A stretch of 64,000 bases of DNA, taken from positions 1 through 64,000 of the forward strand of contig NZ_BJML01000011.1 of the NCBI RefSeq assembly GCF_006539145.1. Reading direction: 5' to 3'. The translations under genes were made by a program, and so were the position numbers. Shown here piece after piece: positions 32,684-39,742 of this stretch. Under the pieces are notes generated by a model. That model was not told the origin of the DNA, ran no database searches, and saw only the letters and a list, made by a program, of their open reading frames with translations. Position 1 is the stretch's first letter, and each line of letters begins with the position of its first letter. The stretch is from Microbacterium testaceum. GTDB lineage: Bacteria > Actinomycetota > Actinomycetes > Actinomycetales > Microbacteriaceae.

Positions 32684-33084
32684 AGACCCGTACCCGCATC
32701 GCCGCTACCCTCGCCGCTCTCGCCGTCCTCGGCGGGGGCCTGGCCGCGTGCTCGACGGACGCCGACACGGCATCCCGCAACATCGCCACCGCCGCCGAGC
32801 AATTCGAGGTGCAACGCACCATCGTCGGCATCAACGGCATCACGGGCGAGACCACCTTCTTCGCTGAGGGCCGGTGCTCGTTCGAGTCCGAGGGTCGCCG
32901 CTTCGACGTGACGTGTCGCTACGGCCCCGACGAGTACCGCAAGCACGTCTTCATCATGGGCGACCAGGACTCCGTCTCGATCACGCAGGAGCAGCCGATC
33001 GACGTGAGTGTCTATCACACGCGCGTCATCCTCAAGCCCCAGAGCATCCTTCCCGAGTTCGACCTCGAGGTCGGCAAGCAGTGA
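32680..33084 (+). CDS. Predicted lipoprotein
   Basis: 134 residues with a signal peptide (KTRTRIAATLAALAVLGGG) and lipobox LAAC (Cys 24), followed by a small beta-rich domain with two further Cys (GRCSFES, VTCRYG) that could form a disulfide. It would sit on the outer face of the membrane. Phage lipoproteins often act in superinfection exclusion, but this one lies in a replication-type operon, so that role is a guess. Confidence 0.78.
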   Translation: MKTRTRIAATLAALAVLGGGLAACSTDADTASRNIATAAEQFEVQRTIVGINGITGETTFFAEGRCSFESEGRRFDVTCRYGPDEYRKHVFIMGDQDSVSITQEQPIDVSVYHTRVILKPQSILPEFDLEVGKQ

Positions 33085-33317
33085 GCCGCGACCACGTCCT
33101 CGATAGCCTCGACCAGTGGGTCCGCGTCGGCGACCGCGTGGCCGCCGCCGTGAACTCCTGGAACGGGCCCAACCTCGTCGTCGGCCGCGTCGAGAGGATC
33201 ACGGAGAAGCGCACGGTCCTCCGCGTCGAGACGCACACGAGCCGTCTCCACGAGGCGACGTCGACGATCGACGACTCCCTCAAGCGCTTCATTCGCCTCC
33301 CGGAGGTGGCCGCATGA
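33081..33317 (+). CDS. Small unknown protein
   Basis: 78 residues, GTG overlapping the lipoprotein stop. A small beta-barrel-like pattern (WVRVGDRVAAAVNSWNGPNLVVGRVERITEKRTVLRVET) suggests a compact nucleic-acid- or protein-binding fold. Not recognised. Confidence 0.62.
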   Translation: MSRDHVLDSLDQWVRVGDRVAAAVNSWNGPNLVVGRVERITEKRTVLRVETHTSRLHEATSTIDDSLKRFIRLPEVAA

Positions 33318-33574
33318 CACGGGCACTCCTCAAGACCGACGAGCCCGTCGCCTACCGCGTCGTCGTCACGCACACGCACACGACGGAGCACATCGAGCGA
33401 TCCCGTGGCCGCGTTCTCCCGACGATCACTGTCACCCATGGCCCTTACGGCACCCTAGGGGCCGCGAAGGCGCAAGCGAAGCGCGAGACCGCGCCCCGGT
33501 ACTGGCGAAAGGACTCGACCGCCGTCGTGCAGGCCATCCGCGCCGAGGCGTGGACGGAGGTGCCCACCCCGTGA
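33314..33574 (+). CDS. Small unknown protein
   Basis: 86 residues, start overlapping the previous stop. Beta-rich first half (PVAYRVVVTHTHTTEH) and a basic helical second half (GAAKAQAKRETAPRYWRK). Not recognised. Confidence 0.6.
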   Translation: MTRALLKTDEPVAYRVVVTHTHTTEHIERSRGRVLPTITVTHGPYGTLGAAKAQAKRETAPRYWRKDSTAVVQAIRAEAWTEVPTP

Positions 33575-33975
33575 CCTCTACCATCATCCACGGAGACCGC
33601 GATGACCTCCTTTGGCTCGCGGGCCTCCTCGAGGGAGAAGGCGCCTTCGACGCCCATCGCGGTCGCTATCCCCGCGTCCGCCTCGCCATGACCGATCGCG
33701 ACGTCGTCGGCCGCGCCGCGAGCCTCATGGACACGACCGTCCGCTCGTCGCTCAAGCGCGCTCCGGCGTCGCCGACGTGGCACGCGGAGGTGTCGGGCCC
33801 TCGGGCTGAGGCGATCATGTGCGAGCTCCTCCCCCACATGGGAGCCCGCCGCTCCCAGCGCATCGCCGAAGTCCTCCGGGACTCGGCCTACTACCGGGGC
33901 CACGATCGCCCGAGCCTGCCCGGCCCGGCCGTGTCGCGTCCCGCGGGCATCGCGAAGCCCGCAACCGCCGCCTAG
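33571..33975 (+). CDS. LAGLIDADG-type endonuclease-like protein
   Basis: 134 residues. The segment LLWLAGLLEGEGAFDAHRGRYPRVRLAMTDRDVVGRAASLM matches a single LAGLIDADG motif (LAGLLEGEG, acidic residue in place) followed by the usual beta strands. LLPHMGARRSQRIAEVL resembles the family's C-terminal helix. A single motif implies a homodimeric nuclease or a domesticated DNA-binding form. It is coupled to the operon, not free-standing as a typical homing gene. Confidence 0.65.
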   Translation: MTSTIIHGDRDDLLWLAGLLEGEGAFDAHRGRYPRVRLAMTDRDVVGRAASLMDTTVRSSLKRAPASPTWHAEVSGPRAEAIMCELLPHMGARRSQRIAEVLRDSAYYRGHDRPSLPGPAVSRPAGIAKPATAA

Positions 33976-33983
33976 GCAAAAAG

Positions 33984-34034
33984 AAGGCCCCCTCGAGTCC
34001 CCACGGTTCCCCAACCGCACTCGAGGGGGCCTTT
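33984..34034 (+). terminator. Strong bidirectional terminator
   Basis: Perfect 13-bp stem GGCCCCCTCGAGT / ACTCGAGGGGGCC with flanking A and T runs, ending the exonuclease operon. Confidence 0.82.
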
Positions 34035-34135
34035 CGTCGTCCTGGCGAGCTTTCCGCTCGAGCCCTGACGAACTCCCTAACGCCGTTGACTATACGGCAA
34101 ACTAGCGCATTCGCGCAAAACTTCATGCGTGGGGC

Positions 34136-34164
34136 TTGACACTCGGCCGGCGTCCGCTTAGGGA
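34136..34164 (+). promoter_or_regulatory. Host-type promoter TTGACA-N17-TAGGGA
   Basis: -35 TTGACA (34136-34141), 17 nt, -10 TAGGGA (34159-34164). It lies 23 bp upstream of the phage element at 34187, giving the methyltransferase a second, host-readable promoter. Confidence 0.6.
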
Positions 34165-34186
34165 GCCCGCCCGCCGGAAATTGTCT

Positions 34187-34218
34187 GGGCAGCCGTGGGC
34201 ACCCTGGCGGTCTCCTCT
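34187..34218 (+). promoter_or_regulatory. Phage bipartite promoter element (methyltransferase)
   Basis: GGGCAG (34187-34192), 13 nt, GGCGGTCTCCTCT (34206-34218), GC, ATG at 34221: leaderless geometry. Confidence 0.8.
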
Positions 34219-34220
34219 GC

Positions 34221-35327
34221 ATGACCCCGCAGCTCAACGCACTCGACCTCTTCGCCGGTTCCGGCTGGGGCGTCGCCTGCCACCGCCTCGGCATCGACGA
34301 GCACGGCGTCGAAATCATGGACGAGGCCGTCGCCACTCGCGACGCCGCAGGCTTCTCCACGATCTTCCGCGACGTGTGGGACGGCCTCCTCTCGGAGTCG
34401 TTCCTCTCGGCAGCCGCCTACGACCTCCTCGCCGACTACGACCTCCTCATCGCCTCCCCGCCCTGTCAGACCTTCTCGGCCGCGGGCAAGGGCGCCGGGC
34501 GCAAGGCGCTCGACGAGGTGCTCGGCCTCATCCGCGCTCGCGTCTGGGCCGACCCCTTCCTCCTCAAGCGCTCCACGTCGGGTCTCGACCCGCGCACGGC
34601 GCTCGTCCTCGTCCCGCTGGCCTACATTCGGCGCGATCGTCCGCGCTTCGTGGCGCTCGAGCAGGTGCCTTCGGTCCTGCCGGTCTGGGAGGCATACGCC
34701 GACGTCATGCGGTCGATGGGCTACTCCGTCGCCGTCGGCCTCCTCAACGCTGAGCAGTACGGCGTGCCCCAGACTCGCCGCCGCGCCATCCTCGTCGCTC
34801 GCCGCGACGGAGCCCCGGCGAAGCTGCCGACGCCGACGCACTCGCGCTACTACTCGCGCGACCCGCAGCGCCTCGACGAGGGCGTCCTCCCGTGGGTCTC
34901 GATGGCCGACGCCCTCGGCTGGGGCATGGAGCGGCGTCCCTCCCCGACAGTCACCGGGGGCGGCACGGAGACGGGCGGCGCAGAACCCATCGCCAAGCTC
35001 GCACGGTACACCGCGCGAGCGGATTGGGTCGCCCGCAAACCGCAGACCGCGAAGCGAACCGCGCTATACGGCACGCGGCCCGACCGACGCGCCGATTCCC
35101 CCGCCTTCACTCTCGTCGGTCACGACGGGCACCCGCGAGGCGGATTCGAGTGGGTCGACGCCAAGACGGGCGAGTCCCAACGCCTCTCCCCCGAGGAGTG
35201 CGCCGTCCTACAAAGCTACCCGCGCCCCTTCCCCTTCCAGGGCACCAAGACCCGCCGCTTCCTCCAAATCGGCAACGCGGTCCCGCCGCTCCTGGCCGAA
35301 GCCATCCTCTCCACCTTCCTCGACTGA
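34221..35327 (+). CDS. DNA (cytosine-5) methyltransferase
   Basis: 368 residues, SAM-dependent. Motif I LDLFAGSGWG (~8), motif IV SPPCQTFSAAG with catalytic Cys (~81), motif VI as EQVP instead of ENV, motif VIII GVPQTRRRAILVARR (~180), a target-recognition region at ~210-310, motif IX RLSPEECAVLQSYP and motif X QIGNAVPPLLA (~349). It probably protects phage DNA from host restriction; the target sequence is unknown. No cognate nuclease is adjacent. Confidence 0.92.
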   Translation: MTPQLNALDLFAGSGWGVACHRLGIDEHGVEIMDEAVATRDAAGFSTIFRDVWDGLLSESFLSAAAYDLLADYDLLIASPPCQTFSAAGKGAGRKALDEVLGLIRARVWADPFLLKRSTSGLDPRTALVLVPLAYIRRDRPRFVALEQVPSVLPVWEAYADVMRSMGYSVAVGLLNAEQYGVPQTRRRAILVARRDGAPAKLPTPTHSRYYSRDPQRLDEGVLPWVSMADALGWGMERRPSPTVTGGGTETGGAEPIAKLARYTARADWVARKPQTAKRTALYGTRPDRRADSPAFTLVGHDGHPRGGFEWVDAKTGESQRLSPEECAVLQSYPRPFPFQGTKTRRFLQIGNAVPPLLAEAILSTFLD

Positions 35328-35337
35328 AAGGGACCAC

Positions 35338-35598
35338 ATGACCACCTCCAACACCTTCCAGCGCGCGATTCTCATGGGGCTCAACCGCACGGGCAAGCAC
35401 GTCTACCCCGGCCTCGAGTCGGTCGCCGATCGCGCGGTCCGCAAGCGCCAGGAGCGCCGTGCCCGCGGGCTGGCCTCGGGCCGCAGCGAGACGGGCTACG
35501 ACCTCAACCGTGCTGGCCGCCGCCTCGTCGCCCTCGCGGATGCCGCGCAGGATCGCGCGCTCCGCCGCTCGGCTCGCCGCGAGGAGGTGGCCGCGTGA
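35338..35598 (+). CDS. Unknown basic protein
   Basis: 86 residues, highly basic (AVRKRQERRARGLASGRSETGYDLNRAGRRLV). GAAAGGGACCAC precedes the ATG. Overlaps the next gene by 4 bp. Function unknown. Confidence 0.6.
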   Translation: MTTSNTFQRAILMGLNRTGKHVYPGLESVADRAVRKRQERRARGLASGRSETGYDLNRAGRRLVALADAAQDRALRRSARREEVAA

Positions 35599-35777
35599 GC
35601 CTGGCCGTCATCGTCGCCCTGTGGGCCCTGGCCGCGTGGATGCTCCTGGGCGTCCTCGCCACGCCGTTCCGCATCGGTAAGCCGCGCGACCCCCTGACGC
35701 CGGGCGTCGCACTCGGCGCCATGCTCCTCGGCTCCGCGGTCATCGCCGCGCTCGTGACGCTGGCGGTGACCCTGTGA
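35595..35777 (+). CDS. Small two-pass membrane protein
   Basis: 60 residues with two hydrophobic segments (~3-23 and ~37-60) around a short basic loop FRIGKPRDPLTPG. GTG start, overlapping both neighbours. Function unknown. Confidence 0.62.
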   Translation: MSLAVIVALWALAAWMLLGVLATPFRIGKPRDPLTPGVALGAMLLGSAVIAALVTLAVTL

Positions 35778-36412
35778 GCGCCATCCCCTTCGAGCCCTGG
35801 CCCAAGACGCCCCGCCTCAACCGTGACGTCGTATTCACGGAGAAAATCGACGGCACCAACGCCGCCGTCGTCATCCTCCCGACCGAGGCCGTCGACCGGA
35901 TCATCCTCGAGGACGGCACCGTCAGCTTCTTCGACGGCGACCGGCACAACATCATCAACGTCGTCGACGAGCACGTCGTCTTCGCGCAGAGCCGCAACCG
36001 CTTCATCACGCCCGATCGCGACAATGCGGGCTTCGCGCGCTTCGTGCTCGAGAACGCGGCGGCCCTCGTCGCAACGCTCGGCCCCGGCCGCCACTTCGGC
36101 GAATGGTGGGGCTCCGGCATCCAACGCGGCTACGGCCTGACCGGCGGGGAGAAGCGCTTCTCGCTCTTCAACGCCGCGCGCTGGGGCCTGGAAGACCTCT
36201 CCGCCGTTCCTGGGCTCGGCGCCGTGCCCATCCTGCCCTTCTCCCGTCTCGAGCACGCGGCCGAGGCGCTCGACTTCCTCCGTCAGAACGGCTCCCTCGC
36301 CGCGCCGGGCTTCGACAACCCCGAGGGTCTCATCGCCTGGCACACCGCCGCCCGCACGTCCTTCAAGGCCCTCCTCGAGGGCGACGACTTCCCGAAGGGA
36401 AACGCAGCATGA
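35774..36412 (+). CDS. RNA ligase
   Basis: 212 residues of the nucleotidyltransferase superfamily. Motif I EKIDGTN holds the adenylated Lys (~23), motif III-like FGEWWGSGIQRGYGL (~113), motif IV NPEGLIAWH (~188) and motif V SFKALLE (~199). Compact size fits actinophage RNA ligases related to Rnl2. It could repair tRNAs cut by host anticodon nucleases, consistent with the phage tRNAs at 8344 and 8482. Confidence 0.8.
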   Translation: MSAIPFEPWPKTPRLNRDVVFTEKIDGTNAAVVILPTEAVDRIILEDGTVSFFDGDRHNIINVVDEHVVFAQSRNRFITPDRDNAGFARFVLENAAALVATLGPGRHFGEWWGSGIQRGYGLTGGEKRFSLFNAARWGLEDLSAVPGLGAVPILPFSRLEHAAEALDFLRQNGSLAAPGFDNPEGLIAWHTAARTSFKALLEGDDFPKGNAA

Positions 36413-36678
36413 CCGACCCCATCACGCCCCGCAAGAAGCGCCCCCTCGGGCCCGTCCACCTCTTCCCCGAGCCGCCCAAGACCCTCGCGGCGGGCTCGCT
36501 CGTCGCCGATGTCGCCAACTCGAAGCGGCACGGGAAGGTCAAGACGACCCTCCCCGGAGGTCGTCTCCTCGTCGAGTGGGACGGCTCCGTCGCCCCCGTC
36601 GCGGTCCACCGCACGGCCCTCCTCTCCCTCTTCTCCACCTCCACCCCCGCCCCGCGCACCCGAAAGGCCGCAGCATGA
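36409..36678 (+). CDS. Unknown small protein
   Basis: 89 residues. The centre (GSLVADVANSKRHGKVKTTLPGGRLLVEWDGSVAPVAVHRTALLSL) reads as a small SH3-like beta barrel with basic, Pro-rich tails. CGAAGGGAAACGC precedes the ATG. Not recognised. Confidence 0.6.
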   Translation: MTDPITPRKKRPLGPVHLFPEPPKTLAAGSLVADVANSKRHGKVKTTLPGGRLLVEWDGSVAPVAVHRTALLSLFSTSTPAPRTRKAAA

Positions 36679-37208
36679 CCGACGAGACCCGTACCCGCAT
36701 CGTCAACATCACCGACATCGCTGACGGCGACGAAGTCGTCGTGACGAAGGGCACCAACGTCCTCCGTGCGAAGGTCGTGATGCCCGGCAGCACCCGCGCC
36801 CTCGACATCGGAATCTCCCACTCGAGGCCCCGCCTCGCAGCCTTCTTCGACGCGGGCTACGTCGTCGAGAAGGTCACCTCCAAGCCCCCGATGCCGACCG
36901 AGCCCGGCCACTACAAGGACGCACGCGGACGCGACTGGCTCCGCACGACCCACGGGACCGGAGAGAACTGGATCGCCTGGGACGGCGGACGCTTCACGCC
37001 CGAGCGCGCCGAGCGCTCCTTCGGTCCCTTCACCCGTGTCGTCCCCGGGCCGACCGTCGATTCCGGCCCCGAGAAGGTCATCGACGCCGACGGCGACGCC
37101 TGGACCCGCAACCCGGACGGCACCTACACCTTCCGCCACCTGACCAAGACGCTCGACATGATCAAGGCCGACCACGGCCCCGTGAAGACCGAAGGAGCCT
37201 TCCTGTGA
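36675..37208 (+). CDS. Unknown phage protein, tandem paralogue 1
   Basis: 177 residues with two parts: an N-terminal domain (RIVNITDIADGDEVVVTKGTNVLRAKV...) and a C-terminal WxR-type repeat region with DGDAWTRNPDGTYTFR. Both parts are shared with the next gene (RIADLSDGETIVLKKGDNVVRG and DGDRWTLRPNGEYAL), so the pair arose by duplication. This copy has an additional central block (GHYKDARGRDWLRTTHGTGENWIAWDGGRF). Function unknown. Confidence 0.65.
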   Translation: MTDETRTRIVNITDIADGDEVVVTKGTNVLRAKVVMPGSTRALDIGISHSRPRLAAFFDAGYVVEKVTSKPPMPTEPGHYKDARGRDWLRTTHGTGENWIAWDGGRFTPERAERSFGPFTRVVPGPTVDSGPEKVIDADGDAWTRNPDGTYTFRHLTKTLDMIKADHGPVKTEGAFL

Positions 37209-37654
37209 GCACAGCATCCGAAACCCTCACCCGCGTCGCCCGCATCGCCGACCTGAGCGACGGCGAGACGATCGTCCTCAAGAAGGGCGACAACGTCGTC
37301 CGGGGCACCACTCGCATCGCGAACGGGGCTCGCCGCGTCGACATCGGCGCCGGGTCCGCCGGTCCGACCGTCGGCAGCTTCACCGACGCGGGCTACGCCA
37401 TCCACCGAGTCGAGCCCATGGCGAGCCTCTCGCGCATGTTCGGCGGCCTCACCCGCCTCGTCGTGGAGCCCGTGGCTCCGCTCAAGCCCGAGGCCGTCAT
37501 CGACACGGACGGCGACCGCTGGACGCTCCGGCCCAATGGGGAGTACGCCCTCGAGGAAGACGGACCCGACGCAACGGGCTACGAGTCGCTCGCGTCGCTC
37601 CGTGCGACCTACGGCCCCCTCAAGACGCCCGGCGGCGTCGTCATCCCCGAGTGA
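37205..37654 (+). CDS. Unknown phage protein, tandem paralogue 2
   Basis: 149 residues, paralogue of the upstream gene with matching beginning and end but without its central aromatic block. GTG start overlapping the previous stop, GAAGGAGCC ribosome binding site. Function unknown. Confidence 0.65.
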   Translation: MSTASETLTRVARIADLSDGETIVLKKGDNVVRGTTRIANGARRVDIGAGSAGPTVGSFTDAGYAIHRVEPMASLSRMFGGLTRLVVEPVAPLKPEAVIDTDGDRWTLRPNGEYALEEDGPDATGYESLASLRATYGPLKTPGGVVIPE

Positions 37655-37737
37655 CCCTCCCGCTCGAGGAGGCCTACGAGCCTCGCGACCCGAAGCTCTT
37701 CGACCTCCGTGACCGCCTGGACGTCTACGACGTCTAA
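37651..37737 (+). CDS. 28-residue peptide
   Basis: Very short frame VTLPLEEAYEPRDPKLFDLR... with GTG overlapping the preceding stop and TAA 7 nt before a terminator. Acidic/basic charged composition. Coding is supported only by coupling and by filling the gap before the terminator. Confidence 0.45.
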   Translation: MTLPLEEAYEPRDPKLFDLRDRLDVYDV

Positions 37738-37743
37738 CACCCT

Positions 37744-37778
37744 GGCCCTCTCTCGCTTCTTGCGGGAGGGGGCCTTCG
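37744..37778 (+). terminator. Rho-independent terminator
   Basis: GGCCCTCTC..GC / GC..GAGGGGGCC stem then TTCG, ending the methyltransferase-RNA ligase operon, directly before the next phage promoter. Confidence 0.7.
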
Positions 37779-37786
37779 TGTGTTAT

Positions 37787-37818
37787 GGGCAGCCCGACGC
37801 CCCCAGGCGGTCTCCTCT
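37787..37818 (+). promoter_or_regulatory. Phage bipartite promoter element (directionality factor operon)
   Basis: GGGCAG (37787-37792), 13 nt, GGCGGTCTCCTCT (37806-37818). The predicted start near 37821 gives a ~54-nt leader. TCTCCTCTG can pair, with one mismatch, with CAGAGAAGA near the ribosome binding site at ~37857. Confidence 0.78.
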
Positions 37819-37874
37819 GTGTCCCAATCGCGCGCCTCCCCGGCGCATCGAAACGCAGAGAAGAGACAGACACC

Positions 37875-38576
37875 ATGGCAGGACTCAAAATCTGGGGCAC
37901 CGACCCCGAGACGCAGCCGAAGCCCCGCGAGCGCTTCGCCGATGACGTCGTCGGGCGCTTCCGCTCCGGCCACACCATCAACGACCGCCCCGCCTCGCTC
38001 AACGAGTGGCGCGTCACGACCGGCGACCCCGACGTCGCCAAGGTCATTCACGACCTCCTGGGCGGCGACGAGCCCCAGGAGTGGGCCGCCAAGGGCGAGG
38101 ACAACCTCGAGGTCTTCACGGCCTCCAACGAGGTGCCCATCATCATCGCGGACGCCAAGGCGCTCCGTCAGCGCATGGTGCTGTGGGGGCGCTCGGGCAA
38201 ACCGATCTACGTGAGCGACGGCGCCAACATCCTCGACGATCAGGGCAACCCCACCGAGGAGGCCGACCCGGATGCCGAGCTGACCTTCGCCGAGCGCAAG
38301 GCCAAGAAGGAGACCGGGGCCATCCCCGATATCGACCTCTACTTCCGCCTCGCCGATGAGCCCGACCTCGGCATCTTCAAGTTCAAGACGGGCTCTTGGG
38401 GCTTCGCCTCCGACCTGGCCTACAACGGCGTCGTCGACGAACTCGAGGCCGCCGAGGGCCCCGTCAAGGCGCTCCTCAAGCTCGAGCCCGTCTCCTTCGT
38501 CGCCAAGAACGGCCCGATGAAGGGCAAGACCGTGAGCTACACCAAGAGCGAGCTCGTCCTCAAGGGCGCCGCGTGA
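37875..38576 (+). CDS. phiC31 gp3-like recombination directionality factor
   Basis: 233 residues. The sequence MAGLKIWGTDPE..., FADDVVGRFRSG, EWRVTTGDPDVAKVIHDLLGG and GEDNLEVFTASNEVPIIIADA follows the pattern I recall for the gp3-like family, whose phiC31 and phiBT1 members reverse the direction of a serine integrase. This prophage has a serine integrase and no small Xis, which fits. The homology is from memory of the family, not a search. The alternative is a ssDNA-binding replication role. Confidence 0.65.
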   Translation: MAGLKIWGTDPETQPKPRERFADDVVGRFRSGHTINDRPASLNEWRVTTGDPDVAKVIHDLLGGDEPQEWAAKGEDNLEVFTASNEVPIIIADAKALRQRMVLWGRSGKPIYVSDGANILDDQGNPTEEADPDAELTFAERKAKKETGAIPDIDLYFRLADEPDLGIFKFKTGSWGFASDLAYNGVVDELEAAEGPVKALLKLEPVSFVAKNGPMKGKTVSYTKSELVLKGAA

Positions 38577-38839
38577 GCACGGTCGCCGCGAAGCTCACCG
38601 CGCTCAACCCGCCCCGCAAGCGTGCCGCGGAGGGTGGCGTCGTCTTCGCCGCCATCCTCTTCGCGATCCTCGCCGTCGTCGTCGCCCTCGGCATCTACGT
38701 CGGCATCCCGCTCGCGCTCGGCATCCTCGTCTTCCCGGCCCTCCTGGGCCTGACCGGATGGGGAGTCTTCCTCTCCACCGTGGCGAGCTTCGCCGGCGTG
38801 TGGCTCGTCCTCGGCGCGCTCAACCGCCTCAACAAGTAA
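38573..38839 (+). CDS. Membrane protein
   Basis: 88 residues with hydrophobic segments at ~22-50 and ~52-80 separated by FPALLGLTGWG. GTG start overlapping the previous stop. Function unknown. Confidence 0.62.
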   Translation: MSTVAAKLTALNPPRKRAAEGGVVFAAILFAILAVVVALGIYVGIPLALGILVFPALLGLTGWGVFLSTVASFAGVWLVLGALNRLNK

Positions 38840-38854
38840 CACCTTCCCTCCTCT

Positions 38855-38893
38855 GGCCCCCGTCCACGCTTCGCGCATGGGCGGGGGCCTTCC
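38855..38893 (+). terminator. Rho-independent terminator
   Basis: GGCCCCCG / CGGGGGCC hairpin then TTCCCG. Confidence 0.7.
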
Positions 38894-38914
38894 CGTCTGC
38901 CGGAAAGGCACCCC

Positions 38915-39178
38915 ATGGAACTCCGCATCTACACCAAGACCCTCTCTTCCTGCCCCCAGTGTGACCTCACCTGTCGCGAGGCCGCGAAGCTCGAGGGCGT
39001 CGACGTCCAGGTCTTCGAGGGCATCGACCTCCCCGAGAACGCGCACCTCCTCGAGGCGTTCAAGTCGCGCCCCGCCCCGCTCCTGTCGGCGCCGATCGTC
39101 ACCGTTCACGACGACGAGGGCAACGAGGTCGACTCCTGGGCGGGCTTCATCCCGGCGAAGATCAAGGCCCTCGCGTGA
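38915..39178 (+). CDS. NrdH-like glutaredoxin
   Basis: 87 residues with thioredoxin-fold order: LRIYTKTLSSCPQCDLT (redox pair CPQC at 13-16), variable helix, SAPIVTVHDDEG near the cis-Pro position, and a C-terminal WAGFIPAKIKAL. It would reduce ribonucleotide reductase or other targets to feed dNTP supply. CGGAAAGGC precedes the ATG. Confidence 0.82.
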   Translation: MELRIYTKTLSSCPQCDLTCREAAKLEGVDVQVFEGIDLPENAHLLEAFKSRPAPLLSAPIVTVHDDEGNEVDSWAGFIPAKIKALA

Positions 39179-39306
39179 CGCGGCTTCTCCACCGCTACCT
39201 TCTCGGCCACATTCAGGGCCGCCGGAAGGTGAGCGTGCCCGGTTTCGATCCGTCCGCGCGGGGCGTGCTGGTCCGGTGCGAATGCGGGAAGACCTGGGCC
39301 CTGTGA
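39175..39306 (+). CDS. Tiny unknown protein with CxCG
   Basis: 43 residues from a GTG overlapping the previous stop (VTRLLHRYLLGHIQGRRKV... VRCECGKTWAL). A CECG pair suggests half of a zinc site. The end overlaps the next GTG. Function unknown. Confidence 0.5.
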   Translation: MTRLLHRYLLGHIQGRRKVSVPGFDPSARGVLVRCECGKTWAL

Positions 39307-39683
39307 GCAACCCCGCCAAGGCCAAGGGCACCGCCCACGAGACGGCCGTCGTCCGCTACCTCAACGAGCGCGGCATCCCGGCCCGCCGAGTCGCGCAGAC
39401 CGGCGCGCTGGACGTCGGCGACGTCCACGGCATCGACCCCTTCGTCGGCCAGGCGAAGAACTACCGCGACCTTCCCACGGCGCTCCGCGAGGGCGTCGAC
39501 GGCGCGGTCGTCCAGGCGAAGCGCGTGAGCGCGGACGCCCTGCCCGTCGCCTTCGTCAAGCGCCCGCGCAAGAGCGCCGCGGACGTCTATGCCGTCATGC
39601 CGCTCGCCACCTTCTCCGAAGTCCTTCTCCGCCTCGAGGTGGCCGCCGAGGACGCGCAGCGCCTAGCGCAGCTCGAGAAGTAG
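39303..39683 (+). CDS. Holliday junction resolvase-like nuclease (Hjc-type)
   Basis: 126 residues. GTAHETAVVRYLNERGIPARRVAQTGALDVGDVHGIDPFVGQAKNYR has the PD-(D/E)XK resolvase order: Glu in the first helix, Asp in GDVHG and Lys in AKN. It would resolve branched DNA in replication or packaging. GTG start coupled to the preceding small gene. Confidence 0.75.
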   Translation: MSNPAKAKGTAHETAVVRYLNERGIPARRVAQTGALDVGDVHGIDPFVGQAKNYRDLPTALREGVDGAVVQAKRVSADALPVAFVKRPRKSAADVYAVMPLATFSEVLLRLEVAAEDAQRLAQLEK

Positions 39684-39713
39684 GCGCGCACGGCCGCTCA
39701 GGCGGTCTCCTCT
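39682..39713 (+). promoter_or_regulatory. Phage bipartite promoter element (primase-helicase)
   Basis: AGGCGC (39682-39687), 13 nt, GGCGGTCTCCTCT (39701-39713). The weakest -35-like box, overlapping the resolvase stop. The predicted start near 39716 gives a short leader with GGAG before the ATG at 39743. Confidence 0.7.
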
Positions 39714-39742
39714 CTGTCCTCCGTCCCTCCCATTGGAGCCCC

